The notes beneath the pieces are model-generated. The model was not told the origin of the DNA. It saw nothing but the letters and a program-made list of their open reading frames with translations, and ran no database searches. Shown here one piece after another: positions 1-12,186 of a stretch of 64,000 nt of DNA. The DNA is from Stichopus chloronotus. Lineage: Eukaryota > Echinodermata > Holothuroidea > Aspidochirotida > Stichopodidae. A program made the translations under genes and the position numbers. How positions within the stretch are numbered: the stretch's first letter is position 1; every line of letters starts with the position of its first letter. The stretch is taken from assembly GCA_021234535.1 (NCBI GenBank), contig CM037832.1, positions 2,959,359 through 3,023,358 on the forward strand, given 5' to 3'.

Positions 1-2070
1 CGGTCATGTTACATAAAGGAAAAGGTCTTCTCGAGGATTTTAGCTGGCACGTATGCCCCATTAATACTTCAGTCATTCATAGCCAAGTAGCTGCTTTGAA
101 TTGCAGCATATACAACACGCTGCCCTGTTTCACATGTTCACGACCCAGCGATCACATGTGTATTACAGTAAACCATTTTGTTTTTCTCATGACCCTCTCT
201 CACCCACAGCTGCTGTGTCGGGGCAATTAGGAGTAGACTATCTATGGAAGATAATCTACAGGCCATACTGCAGTGACAGCAATGTAGCAAGTTCTAATTG
301 AAAAATTCTGATTTCCTAACAATTGTGCCAGTAATGGGGCAACATAACCCTTAAAGTAACTATTGTTGTTGTTCATTAAACTATGCCGACTCTTTTAATA
401 ATCATATGCACTGTGCATTATCAGACATTTTTTTTGTCTTCAGTTGTTTCTGGGTTACTTGTCATGGTGCACTGAACAATGCTACACTACGCAAACGTGG
501 ATGCTGCATTGCCTCAAAAAAATAGCAGCGAGAAATCCTTTGTCAACATCAGTGAATACAATATTTCCAAACAACACATTATAAAGCTTAAAACTTTTTT
601 TTTTAAAGGCTTCGTGACCTTGCAAAAAAACACTGCATACCATGATATCTAATTTTGTTTTATTGATTCAAACTAAGAGTACTGGACGAATCATTCCTGC
701 ACAAGTGTCGTTGTGCAATTCTTCCTTACACTGTTTGCGATCCACTTTGCCATCTTACGTAAAAATTCACCACACATGAAAGATAATACGCACAGTACTG
801 TACGTAAACATTAATGCCCTTGAATTTACTTAAAGATACAGTCACTTTATCGAAGGAGATTCCATTCACCAGATGAAGCAAATTCTCAAAGACTTTACAA
901 GTGTACACTTCCTTGGATGTCAAGATGGAGATCTGTCTTGGAGGATGAAATGTGTGTCTGATGGGGTAGGGATGGAGACATTGATGGAAAAAAAATACTG
1001 TTCAGGGTTTCAAAGTACAAGGTAACTATGACCTGGTATTGTGCTCTATTAGGTAAAACATCAGTGACAAAGACTCTTCACTGAAAAAAAGAGAGACAAA
1101 CACAATCTAGCAGAAGACATACTGAGAACAATATAGGAAAACTTCCAAAATCAATTTTAGTCGTTGTTCCACACTCCTGTAGTTCTTGTCGAGGACCCCA
1201 TGAAAAATGATGTTGGTTCACCTCAAAGTTTTGTGCATCATCAGCCATCTGCATACTGTACCTGTCACACTTTGAAACAATGATGTGGTACATAGTGTGA
1301 CACCTTCCCTTCTGTACGCTGATTTTTCACGACATGAGCTTCATAGGGTGATTCATTTATCATTGCTTAACCTCCAAATTTTGCACTAAAGTAAATGAGT
1401 ACCGTAGGCAATCAACAGAGTTGTAAATCTCACCCCTATCATTTTTCGTGGTCATGTGATACCCATACCCCCCCCCCCCCCCAAATGTGCAGAGCTGTAC
1501 ATTTCATAGTTGATTCAGACTCATCGGGATACAAGTGTTGAATGTTCAAGTTACTGTGCTTTAGCGGTAGTACTGCAGTATGTACAGTGCTGAATATTCA
1601 CTTTACTTAATAATCTAGTACTGTGGTATACCCCATATGCATGGAACGGCACGAATACCTGCATAGGGGTACACATACACAGTACAGTACCTGCCTATAT
1701 CGAGTCAAGGGTGTGTCAAAAGTGTTCCCAGAAAATGAATGCGCATCAAAATGTTACTTAGATCCATACATGTCCTCACTTTGGATGTAATACTGTACCC
1801 TGTTTTCTTCATAGAGCAAAACATCTGAAGTTGTTGTACAATTGTGTACTGTATAGTAGGCCTATATATACATTGCAAAGATAAACTGAGTGACGATGCT
1901 ACCAAGGCATGGAAAATGACATTGCTTACCAGACGTAATAACTTAGCCCAAAACATGATTGTACAGGTTTGAAATAACATGATGTCACATTTATGGAAAG
2001 GCAAAGATGTAAAAGTCATGTTGACAACCTGAAGTACAAACACCTAACACAGTATTAAGCACTAAAGCAA
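1..2070. other. Intergenic DNA, no recognised gene
   Basis: No open frame in this stretch resembles a known protein; all are under 115 codons and lack domain motifs. The only distinct sequence feature is a run of 15 C at 1468-1482. Exons of the plus-strand hAT-derived gene that starts at 4433 could lie here or left of the window, but I could not find a BED-finger exon. Confidence 0.6.
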
Positions 2071-2870
2071 CCGTGACCTTTGACCTTGACCTATGACATC
2101 ATCAGCCAGATGGATACTACATCTGATACTTGTCTAGCTACCGACCTGGTTTGAAGTTTATCTGACTTACTGTCTAGGAGGAGATTGTGACACACTTTTT
2201 CAGAGCATTTTTCCTGATTTGACCTTTAACCATGAGACCTTTAACCTTGTGATGTCATCAAAATTTTTAAAAAAGTTCCTTGTATTGTCTTCTTTCTATT
2301 ATATCTGACAGTCTTACAACTGCAGGATAATCACACATAGAGATAATGGTAAAAATGTGTTTTTTTTTCATTTTCATGACCTGTGACCCTTGACATCATG
2401 GGTCATGCAGCCACTGTACCACATACCCAGGCACCTACCCACTAAGTTTGCATTTGACCAGACTTACCATTTGGGAGTAGATCACGACACACTTTTTCAG
2501 AGCATTTTTGAAGATTTGACCTTTGACCACTTCACCTTTGACCATGTGGCATCATCAATATCTTTAGAGTTGCTTCTATCTTCTACATTCCGTACATGGC
2601 AGTTTTATAACTCTGAGATATTCACACAGAGATAATGCTAAAAATTTGTTTCTGTTTCCATGACCTGTGACAACTGGCCCTTGATGTCACCGGTCGGTGG
2701 ACACTATATACCATGTACCCAGACAGCTACTGCACCAACCAAATTTGAAGTTCATCTAAGATACCGTCTAGGAGGAAATCGTGACACATTTTTTCATGGC
2801 ATTTTTGCCAATTTGAGCTTTGACCATGTGACCTTTGACTATGTAACCTTGACCTTGTGAAATAGTTTGT
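2071..2870 (+). repeat. Degenerate tandem repeat (about 285-300 bp x 2.8) with DR1-like motifs
   Basis: Three successive units begin near 2079, 2379 and 2662, each opening with GACCT-GTGACC-like sequence. They share internal blocks such as GACACACTTTTTCAGAGCATTTTT and an end block AGAGATAATG-TAAAAAT (fragments given only in part). Units carry repeated TGACCT half-sites. The exact 12-mer TGACCTTTGACC occurs at 2074-2085 and 2517-2528, with near copies at 2532-2543 and 2829-2840. The reverse complement, GGTCAAAGGTCA, has the layout of a direct repeat of AGGTCA-type half-sites with one-base spacing, as bound by RXR/HNF4-type nuclear receptors. Related units occur near 22.7-23.1 kb and 53.9-54.3 kb, so this is an interspersed family. 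Binding is not shown by sequence alone. Confidence 0.8.
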
Positions 2871-3185
2871 GCTATCATGAAAACTATTTTTGCTATGGTG
2901 GAAATGCAATTGAAAACTATCACAGTGGCATTTAATGTCAGTTAGTTCAAAAGGGCGAACTAGTACGGTAAGTACTTAGTTGGAACAAAATGACTCCCAA
3001 TTTGGGGCACAATTGCAAAGGGGCAAGACAACTGGGGCAAACTGGATGGGGGTGAAATTGGAAGGGGGAACTAGAGCACCACTGGTGCAAAAGCTCGTAC
3101 TTCAACACCCTGAAGGTACCATTTACTGTATGTATCATTACGCCAAATTATAGGCACCACTAACTGAGTATCATCATACAACATT

Positions 3186-4320
3186 ATCAACATTGTACAA
3201 GAGGAATCTGTAGGACTGCATAATTTTCAGAATTTTATAAACTAGAGCACCAACAGTGCATAAGTTTGATCTTTTGTCAATAAATTTGTGAAAATTTTGA
3301 TGGGTACTACCAAATAACAATGCTTATAATTAGCATCACTATTCACCTCCAATAATTATGGAAACTGTCAATTTTTCTTACTTTTTGGTTTGTACTGGAT
3401 GTAGGTATCAGAATGAATGCTAATGTGGAAAAGTGTATGGTCACAAGTTTTCCAAAACCAATTTAAATCATTAACTACTCACTCAGTAGTGGTCATTTGT
3501 ATGTGACTCATAATAGCTGCCCTTTTAGTTGATCATCAACCTTTCACTAGAAACTTGACACAAATTGACAGGTTTGTGAAGATTAACTAAAGTTAACACA
3601 ATGAAACAACTCAAAGTGCCCCTTTAATGTCCAGCTACTGGTCAAAATACCTGAGGGCAATATAGACTTTCAGTAAGCGCACCAACTGACACTGTCCCAT
3701 TACTCAATTTTCATTCATGCATGATAGGGATATTTGTTAAGCACTGGCAGAATTTCATAAAATGGGCCATAGGGTCCACATGGAACCCTAGACTACAAAT
3801 TCATGAACACCCTAAGATAACCACTAGCAGAGTATCATTATTACAAACCATCAACATTGTACAAGAGAATATGTAGGAGAAGAACTTTGCAGAATTTCCT
3901 AAAGTGGACCACAGGGTCCACATGTGACCTTGGACTAAAAGTTTTGTGTACATGAAACATGAACTACCACCCAAGGAACTTTGTGTCCAGGTTAAATATA
4001 AATCCATGAAGCATGTGTGAGGAGCAGCATTTTAAACAGAATTTCACATAATGGGCCATTCGGCCCACATGGGGCTTTGGACTAAAATCCCAGGAAACAT
4101 AAACAGAGCGTCATTGTGACAAACTATCAACATTGTACAATAAAATATGTAGGAGGAGAAGCATTTTGTAGAATTTCATAAAATGGGCTTGAGGGCCCAC
4201 ATGGGACCTTGAACCAAAAATTCTTGAACACCCTAATTGTTCCATGACCAAACAAACATTGTGCCTCAGTTTTAGATGAATCCATGAAAGCATGTAGGAG
4301 AAGCATTTTGAGCAATTGTG
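3186..4320 (+). repeat. Degenerate tandem repeat family, about 140-bp period
   Basis: The motif ATCAACATTGTACAA recurs at 3186, 3849 and about 4125. A GGGTCCACATG-like motif recurs at about 3772, 3914, 4063 and 4195, giving spacings of 132-149 bp. The array ends in a short GACA/GATA-rich run near 4322-4342. The TTAA element copy 1 sits inside the region. A related stretch occurs at about 53100-53400 in the MRPS17 intron, so the family is interspersed. No coding potential is seen. Confidence 0.7.
3256..3627 (+). mobile_element. Decayed copy of a TTAA-flanked miniature element (copy 1)
   Basis: This stretch aligns by eye with two better copies at 7969-8337 and 41230-41598. It shares blocks such as CAATGCTTATAATTAGCAT, GTGTATGGTCACAAG and the right end CAACTCAAAGTGCCCC followed by TTAA at 3624-3627. 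The left terminus is too degraded to place exactly. It lies between tandem-repeat units of a second family. Confidence 0.65.
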
Positions 4321-4432
4321 GATAGACAGACAGAGATAGACTTACATCTTTGTTATCTTTACATCCATATAATTTCCATCACTCAATAGTTTGCTGATCT
4401 AAATCATTTTCTTTTTTTCCTGAATTCCTCAG

Positions 4433-6367
4433 AGAAAGCACCCCTTGAACTATGCAGACTACGCTGAACTCCAATCACCAGGTACCTTCCTGACAAGCAA
4501 TCACAGCTCCTTCATCAACCGTACATCCTCCAGTGATGTCAGAGGAGATCAGATCATCTTGCAGGTGCAAGACCACCCTCACCATCAAATGATGGATCTG
4601 ACCAAACCCCAGTACCAAGCGATGGAAGCCTTAGCATCTCAACCCTCACAACCCGGTGAAGCCATCTACAGTACGTACGTCCCGACCTCCACAGAGACAG
4701 GTGTCCCACAGGCAGTCAGCATGCACGGGATGACGTATTCAGCCGATGCATCCAGTACCACTCATCTGAGGAGGACGTCTTACGGAGACCAGTCCACCAC
4801 GACCAAATCCTCCACACCCCAACATTCTATTACAGATGCAGATGGAGGGAGTAACCACCTGGGGGACTTTTATCCTGAAAAAATGGATTCAAAATCTTGG
4901 TTTTTGTTATTCATGGCAGATACAATGCTCCCTCCATCCATAGTAGCAAATCCAAACTTCAAAGGGTTCATCAGGAGCCTGAATCCGAAGTTCAGTCTAC
5001 CTTCAGAGGAGGTGTTCATGTCAGAATGGATACCACAGAGGCAAGAGCACCTGAAAAGGAACATACAAGAACAGCTGCTGGACGTAGAGAGAGTCTGTAT
5101 GGTGGTCACAAAGTTAACTCAATCTGAACAACAGCACCTGATCAACTTTTCAGTGTGTTTCATAAAAGATTGGAACTTCAGGAGGGTTTTGCTCGCATGC
5201 AGAATTTTTGTCCAAGAGCCTTTGAACGACACCATCAGCCACATTATCGACGAACTTCAGACGGAGTACCAACTGGATGGAAAAATTACCCAGAGGCTGA
5301 TGGAGGAGGATGCATTGACATTGGGATTTCCTGGATTCTCAGAGAGTTCTGGAGACACAAGGAGCGACCAAACAGAAGGAGAGACAGAGCAAAAGCCATA
5401 CCAGGAAGAAACAACCAACATGGGTGGCCAATGGCTGACATCCTTTCAGCAGGACCTCCAGTCATGCATTGCTGATGGTTTGAAAGATGTTCAACAAGTC
5501 TGTGACTGCATCCAAAGAGTAGTTCAGTCACACGGTGGAAGAGATGCAGTGGATGGTACAGCAAGCTCAGAGAGCCAGGATGGAGGGATTACAGATTGGC
5601 TGAGCCAACTCAAATTTCTGAAAGCTGTGACATCTAGTTCTCAGCTCTCAGATCAGGAGCAACAACTGCTAAATGACTTGTTTGACACTCTTGAACCATT
5701 TGAAGATGCCATGGACTACATTGATAAACACAAAGATAATATCCCCATCAGTTTTGCGATCCCCTGCATCCGTGGCCTGCAGCGGCATCTCAGTTTCATA
5801 AACCAAACTTCCTGCCAGAAACTTCTCTTCCAGCTCAAGGCTGGGCTTATCAAAAGGATGAGTAAATTTGAATCAAGCAGGATATGCAAGCTAGCTGCCA
5901 CCCTTGACCCTCGGTTTAAAGTAACGTGGTGCTCCCAGCAGGAGCTTAGCAACATCAAGGAGGTTCTGCTGGAGGCGAGTATAGAGACAGCCGAAAGGCT
6001 AAATTTTTACGGTATTGACTTGACCCACTCGGAGGATGTTGACGAAGATGCTGGAAACACCAGCAAACTGTTCAAGTTGATGGGATCCCCTCAACAGAAT
6101 AAGCCAAATTTTCAAGAGCTGAAAGTTAACGAGGAAGTGAACAACTACCTCTCACTACCATGCTCCAAGAACAATACCGACCCACTTCACTTCTGGAAGA
6201 CCCATGCAGGGGAACTGCCATTGCTTTCATTGTTAGCCTCTAATATCCTCTGCATCCCAGCAGCTTCTGCTTCTAAGACTGACTTTGATCAAGGAATGGT
6301 AAAGAACCTCCCAAAATCTGCCTTGGAGAGACTTGTATTTATACGAATAAATTCAATGCTGTCTTAG
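4433..6367 (+). CDS. hAT-transposase-derived (ZBED-like) protein, terminal exon, 5' partial
   Basis: One long exon encodes about 644 residues and ends in TAG. The frame has no ATG at its left edge: an in-frame TGA lies at 4421, then a pyrimidine-rich tract and CAG acceptor end at 4432, so an upstream exon is expected. The exon opens with RKHPLNYADY, which resembles the end of a BED zinc finger. Residues 1-150 are Ser/Thr/Gln-rich and probably disordered. From about residue 150 a hAT transposase fold is recognisable (MADTMLPPSIV, the block near the first catalytic position, then LDPRFK). It ends with the dimerisation block VNNYLSLP, DPLHFW, PLLSLLASNILCIPAASAS. The usual catalytic features look replaced: VTKLTQ where TxDxWT is expected, no TDNAxN block after the DGKI stretch, SFQQ where CxxH is expected, and SKTDF where SERxFS is expected. 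The frame is intact despite this, so I infer a domesticated host gene or a long-conserved relic. Family assignment is firm; function is unknown. Confidence 0.82.
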   Translation, partial: RKHPLNYADYAELQSPGTFLTSNHSSFINRTSSSDVRGDQIILQVQDHPHHQMMDLTKPQYQAMEALASQPSQPGEAIYSTYVPTSTETGVPQAVSMHGMTYSADASSTTHLRRTSYGDQSTTTKSSTPQHSITDADGGSNHLGDFYPEKMDSKSWFLLFMADTMLPPSIVANPNFKGFIRSLNPKFSLPSEEVFMSEWIPQRQEHLKRNIQEQLLDVERVCMVVTKLTQSEQQHLINFSVCFIKDWNFRRVLLACRIFVQEPLNDTISHIIDELQTEYQLDGKITQRLMEEDALTLGFPGFSESSGDTRSDQTEGETEQKPYQEETTNMGGQWLTSFQQDLQSCIADGLKDVQQVCDCIQRVVQSHGGRDAVDGTASSESQDGGITDWLSQLKFLKAVTSSSQLSDQEQQLLNDLFDTLEPFEDAMDYIDKHKDNIPISFAIPCIRGLQRHLSFINQTSCQKLLFQLKAGLIKRMSKFESSRICKLAATLDPRFKVTWCSQQELSNIKEVLLEASIETAERLNFYGIDLTHSEDVDEDAGNTSKLFKLMGSPQQNKPNFQELKVNEEVNNYLSLPCSKNNTDPLHFWKTHAGELPLLSLLASNILCIPAASASKTDFDQGMVKNLPKSALERLVFIRINSMLS

Positions 6368-7968
6368 ATAATGACACTGAGTTGACATCAAAGTATTGCC
6401 TGGTATTCTCTGAAAGAAATTTTCTTCAAATTTTTCACTTGCAGGCCTTAGGCGGTTTTGACTTGTCATCTACGCAACAGTCAGGATGTCAAATATTGCT
6501 TGTAAACTTTTCAATGTAAGTGAGCATCTCTTTACATTAAGTGTACCTTCTGAATTTGCACAAAGTTGGATATGTCATAAAAAGATTAAAATGATGTGTG
6601 CAAGGTGCAAGGGTGCCCAAGGGCAGTCTGAAACTCTTGTTGAGAAGTTGATCTGTTCTTTGGGGCAAGACTATGAAAAAGTACTGCACAATGAAATGTT
6701 TGCCTTGTTAAACAATGACAGGTAGTAAAAGGAAACATTTTACATTACTTTCTTCTGCAGATTTCTTCCATACCAACAACAAATAGCATTAGGTCATAGG
6801 AATACCAGGACCTCCAAGTATCTCGTACTTCATGAATTAAAGTTTGATATACAAGGGTGCATGTACCCTTGCAAAAGAAAATCTACCAAGCCTTTTTTCC
6901 ATAATGCAAATTCATCAGAGGGTACACATACTGCTCATTCGTCTGTTAAAACATTGAGAAATTAGAAAGATGATATCAGACGAGGACCAGATGAAATGTG
7001 TTGGATTTTTACTGACAGTCTCTGCTTTTTTTTTTTTTCACAAAAGCAATACCCTGTCCTCCTTTTGCTTCAGATTTTATGTGACCTTAAAACTGTTTTC
7101 ACTGCTCAAGTAAAACAGTACAATGCTTATTTCATTGCTCGCTCGAAAGACTGCTATTTCACCGAATATAATTTTCTTCATTTGGACAAAAGACACAGTT
7201 ATGGCTGTATCTTCCAATGTGGCTAAATGGTCACAATTGCACAAAAAAAAAAATTGTGAAACGTGATATAAACGATGCAAGTGTGGCATCCCTAGAAATG
7301 ACATCTTTTGCAGAACTTTCTACATTATCCTGTCTCCTTCACTTTAGCTGTCTTAAATTCACTGAATCTAGAGTGAACAAATGGTATCTGAAAACCTGCA
7401 TGTACACCTTCGGCTACTGGTCACTTGTCATCTTCCGTTCTGTTACCATAATTGTCTAGATCATCCACAGTTTTCCTTTCTATTGGAAGCATTTCCAACA
7501 GTTTGAAAACTTCTTCAAGGAAAACATGATATCCCTAGGAAAGGAACATTTGCGATTGCTAGTATTTTAATAACCATCCATTCATTTGTGTTTCGGCAAT
7601 GAAGTCATGTAAGGTTTCCTGTGATGAAACAGTGCAAGACATTCTTGACGAGTTATCATTACCCGATAGTGAACTAAATCTTATCAGCTCTCACATGGGT
7701 TGTGACTGGACAAGCCCAGTGCATCGAAAGCTATCAATTTTTATGAACTTAATGTTTGGATAATTCACCAAAACTGTCTTAGTGACTTGATCTGATATTT
7801 AATCCTGCATTTGCCATTCTACTACAGTATTTGAAATAACAGGATGAATTGGAGAAGGGTTCAAATAAATTTTGGGTAAAACTTTACATGATCTGGCAAT
7901 GAAATGTTTGCTGCAAATGTTATTTGTGCATCAGAGACTGAATTCGAGAAAACTGGCATTCATCGCAC
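6368..7968. other. Downstream of hAT-derived gene; probable 3' UTR or intergenic
   Basis: No further coding exon is recognisable. The first AATAAA after the stop that I noticed is at 7864-7869. A small frame of 79 codons at 6486-6725 has no recognisable motif. How much of this is transcribed cannot be decided from sequence. Confidence 0.4.
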
Positions 7969-8337
7969 TTAAAGGATCTCATTGAGTTGATATCAATGAG
8001 ATTGTGATGATTTTGAAGGGCATAAACACATGACAATACTTATAATAAGCATAATTAGAAAAGTTTCACATCCATGAATATGAGAACTGTCAAACTTTTT
8101 GAATGTTTGACCTTTTCTTGTACTAGCTGTGTTCATGTGAATGAGTACTAATGTGAAAAGTGTCTGGTCACAAACTTTCAAAAAAATAAATTGAATAATT
8201 GATTAATCACTCATTTATGTTTCTTTGCTTGTGAAAAATTGGAATCCTCTTAGTCTTATCATTTGCCCATTAGTATGTTTTAAGGAAATTTGACAGGTTT
8301 CTGAAAATTCACAAAACAATTCAATGAGCCTCTTTAA
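7969..8337 (+). mobile_element. TTAA-flanked miniature inverted-repeat element (copy 2, 369 bp)
   Basis: TTAA sits at both outer edges (7969-7972 and 8334-8337). Inside are inverted termini: AAGGATCTCATTGAGTTGA on the left, and the reverse complement of TTCAATGAGCCTC on the right. The length, 369 bp including both TTAA, is the same as the copy at 41230-41598. There is no reading frame of note. A TTAA target with short terminal inverted repeats is typical of piggyBac-type non-autonomous elements, and that superfamily assignment is inference. Confidence 0.75.
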
Positions 8338-11300
8338 CACTGAAGCAAAATACTATTTTCATGTTTGCATTCAACTCTCACAACTTGACAACTGCATCGG
8401 AGGAGTATGAATGTTCCTCTTGATGTTTGTACTTTCAGTGCAGTGATGGATCCAGAGTGGGACATGACAGGTGCACCCCACCTCCCTCTATTGGAGTCTT
8501 AGAATAATTTAGAAAAAAATGAACAGGGATTAGGGAAAACGATGGAAGGAAGACAATATAATGTTAAGCAGGTGTAGTCATTGATTTCTCAAGTGGCCCT
8601 GCCTTAATGAATAATGCTACTGTAGGCAATGTCATTTCTGATAAAGTTTAATACTCACAGTTTTCTCACAGCCTATGATGTCTCATACTGGTCAGAATTA
8701 TTAAATTACACATCCCTCTTGGAAAAGATTTCATCAGTTTAGATACTTAAGGCCCCCTGATGATAATTTTGAGACTGCAGAGCCTATTCATTAACCATGT
8801 TGATGGTTCTGTGATCCAAGTTTTTGCTCTAATCAAAGCTATCAGGGGAATCACTCAAATCACAAATGTTCACCCCCTACCACTAGCATGACAAGGATGT
8901 AAAATTAAGGACGTAAAAATTGTTGCACTGGCTGGTAAAGATGATGCGCTTTTCCACTGCCAACATTGGTGATAAATTATCTTTTTCATCACCATTCAGA
9001 AAAGTTTCAAAACGGATTTCACTTTCCTTTACTTCACAAACAAATTACGTAATTTTCTTCACAAAGAATGTGATTGCACTGACACAAGTAAGCTGCTCAA
9101 ACAGGTGAAGAAGTGCCTCCATTTCGAAACTTATTTCTCCTCTGAGGGCATACTTTCACACCCTCCTCCGCTGCGACCTTCCAGCTGCCCCCACTCCACT
9201 ATCACAAAATCCTGGATATCCCACTGCAGTTATACTGACCGAATGGTCAGCTACTGCTATCACTACCGACCTCCAAGATCCTCACATTGCTGTAAAATTC
9301 AAGAATGTGAAGACACATTATATTCTTTTCACCCTTTCAAGCCCACCAACCAATGGAAAAAATAAGATTTATTTTTCACAACTCTAGAATTTTAGATGCA
9401 GTGAGTTGTCTGCATGCTTTCCTTTTTCACATCCGTTAATTTAAAACCCTCACAAATGAGACATCTAGGTAAATGACCACGAAAGAAAACCTTCAAGCTA
9501 AAACAGACAAGCTAATTTTGCAACATGGTATTCACACAGAGGAGCTCATTTTTCTTCTCCTTCTTCACTGCCATGTGACAGATGGCTCAAAAGTTTGAAA
9601 GTTCCAGTAATTTCAACGGCCACTTTATGTCACAAATGATATCTACAGTAGCCATTAGGCTTGGACGTCAATGGGCGACTCTGGTATTTTGGGCGTCCAG
9701 TGCTCGTAGCTTGAATGACTCTGATGCTACTCGCAACTGGTATTGGTTTCAACGATGTCATGACTGCCGCATAAACAACTATATGTTTTGAGAAGGAATT
9801 ACCACGTGGACAATGTACGGCCTCAAACAATGTCGGTGGGGTACAATTGGGCGTCTTGCTAATAATCTCAGTTGTCAGACAATAGGCTAGGGCTAATTGG
9901 GAAACAAGAAATATACAAATAAGCCATACTTGATTTTCATGCTATAATTCATAACATAAGAACATCAATTGAAAACACTGAGCATGGAAAAAGGGATAGT
10001 TTTAAAAATTGCACGGTAGTCATGACTCGAAAGTGGAGAGGAGTCGGTCTCAGCCAATGTTCACGACCAAATCTGAAGCAGAGTTGAGTAACCCGCCTTA
10101 GCATACCACATCCTGCTCGTGTGCATATACTTTGTGATTGGTCTCTGTTTGTAACCAACATGCCCCAACACGTATTGCAATGATTTTGGCTATCAGAAGA
10201 AGTTGAACGCACTTTTGTGATTTTATAGCAACAAAATGTAGGTATGATGCAGTATCACAAGGCAGGCTGCTGTTGAATGCCAAATAAAGCGTTGTAGGGC
10301 TTAGAACAACCGTTAGAATCTGCACAACTCATTTTACATATGCCATTACGCATGCCAAGTTTTTGTCTCTTGTTTGTGTGTTTTTGCTCTTCCTTTCTGT
10401 CATTATGTTTTGCTTTTTGTTCCTTTTTCCTTTTTCAGAGTGTCACGACCCGATAAACCCTACGGGGTTCTCAGTGCACGGTCCTTTCACACAATGTGTT
10501 GCTGACATGTTCTTGATGATTTGATGTTGAAGCTTAGTTGTAAAGTGAAAATGAATGGATGAACTTCACCTTTGACCCTCAGATTTTCACACTCACATTT
10601 TCAGCACACTTCCAAGATTGTCAAGCAGGCGTCTTACAGAGCAATTAGCGAGGAGGCGTGTCTATAGCGCGTGGACATCACGATATTCCAGTGTGCATGT
10701 ATCAGTGCATGACCCACACAATGACCATTCAGAAATGAATCTCTCAACACCCTTCCCCAAACGCAGCGACGTTTACCATGAACTAAAGAACCACATGCTA
10801 CGCTCGAAACAGAAGAGAAGAAATATGCACGTCCTTCGAATAGTTTGCACAATCTACAGTACCATAAATGGCTCACAATTTACCATATGAATCTTGACTT
10901 TCATCATAAAAAATAAAAAAATGATGGCAAAGGAATTGAGCAGGATCACTTCAGCAGTTGCAAATTGAGAGCAACAGACAGATTACTATTGATCCTAATA
11001 GCTTGCACTGAGCATGCTGCTTGCTGTTACGAACTATTTAAAAAAAAAAAAATGGGTGAAGCTGCACGATTTGGAGACATGTATATCATTTGCACTCCAA
11101 TTACAAATATAGACCAGCATATGTTCATGAAACATCACAGGGAACCTTTCATTACCATAGGATTGAATTTTTTTTTCCTTCGCGGGGTTGAAAATGTCAC
11201 AGTTTGCAACGGTGTCGGGACCGTTATGTAATTCAGCGATATTACGACCGTTGTGTAATCGGAGAAATTCTGGAACACCTCGGACGGTTCTGTGTGAGAG

Positions 11301-12110
11301 CCCAAATCAATCCAAACAACCTCTCAATTTATGCATGTCTCAATCACTGTTTATGTAGTCGGTGTTCGAAATATTACCGGAGACCATGGCAACCAACTTC
11401 TAATTTGGCATCTAACTAGCTCTCAAACCGGATTCGACTCAAGAAAATGACTCAAAAAAAATTCAATTCAACAGCCATTCACGAACGTCCTAAAATGGTA
11501 ACCTGAAACTTCACCACTAACAATAAATTTATTGTAAGCATGAATTCACAAATGCCGACTTTTTCTTCCTTCGAAAAGTCTTCTGCCTGCCACAACGACT
11601 ATGTTAGAATCCACCACATGCTTCCTGTCAATTACCAAGTAGACAACGAAAATGGCAGGCCTGTCGTTTACATTGTTTTACTCAGCACCTAATACCTTGT
11701 AGTAGGTGCGATGGGACCATTCTATAAATGCAATACTAACAATTCTATTTTCATTTCAAATCACACCCGATACACATTACTGTAATAAAGCAGATATGAC
11801 GGGTAACATCGTGAAATTGACCTAGAGAAGCGCTGCTGTTCATTTTATGAAGCTACCAAGGTAAGCTTAGACCTCGGCAGCTGTCGAGCTGGTACCCAGG
11901 CTACCTTTGAAAACATTACTACCACCTTCTGCTCTTAATCTCTGCAGGATGAAGTATTTTTGGCTAATTGCTGAGGAATTAAAGACATTGTAAAGTCTTT
12001 TTCACAACTGCTTAAATTCTCTTATGAGGCAGCCTGAAAGAAGTTGCTTCTTCAAATTGGAATTTTCAGTTTTCAGAGTGGGACACATACTTTACAAAAA
12101 ATTTTAAACT
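8338..12110. other. Non-coding DNA, no recognised gene
   Basis: Open frames here are short and motif-free. CpG-containing words are somewhat more frequent between about 9660 and 11420, for example near 10441-10480 and 11204-11290, which could mark older promoter or transposon sequence. I could not identify either. Confidence 0.45.
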
Positions 12111-12186
12111 CAAATTTACTTTAGGTGTCTCCTTTTTGAACTCTGAAAATTTGCAACTCAAATTTACTTTAGGTGTCTCCTTTTTG
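12111..12186 (+). repeat. Short tandem duplication, 48-bp spacing
   Basis: The block CAAATTTACTTTAGGTGTCT and its continuation CCTTTTTG appear twice, at 12111-12138 and 12159-12186. They are separated by a spacer rich in AACTCTGAAAATTTGC-like sequence. It is a local duplication with no coding role seen. Confidence 0.75.
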
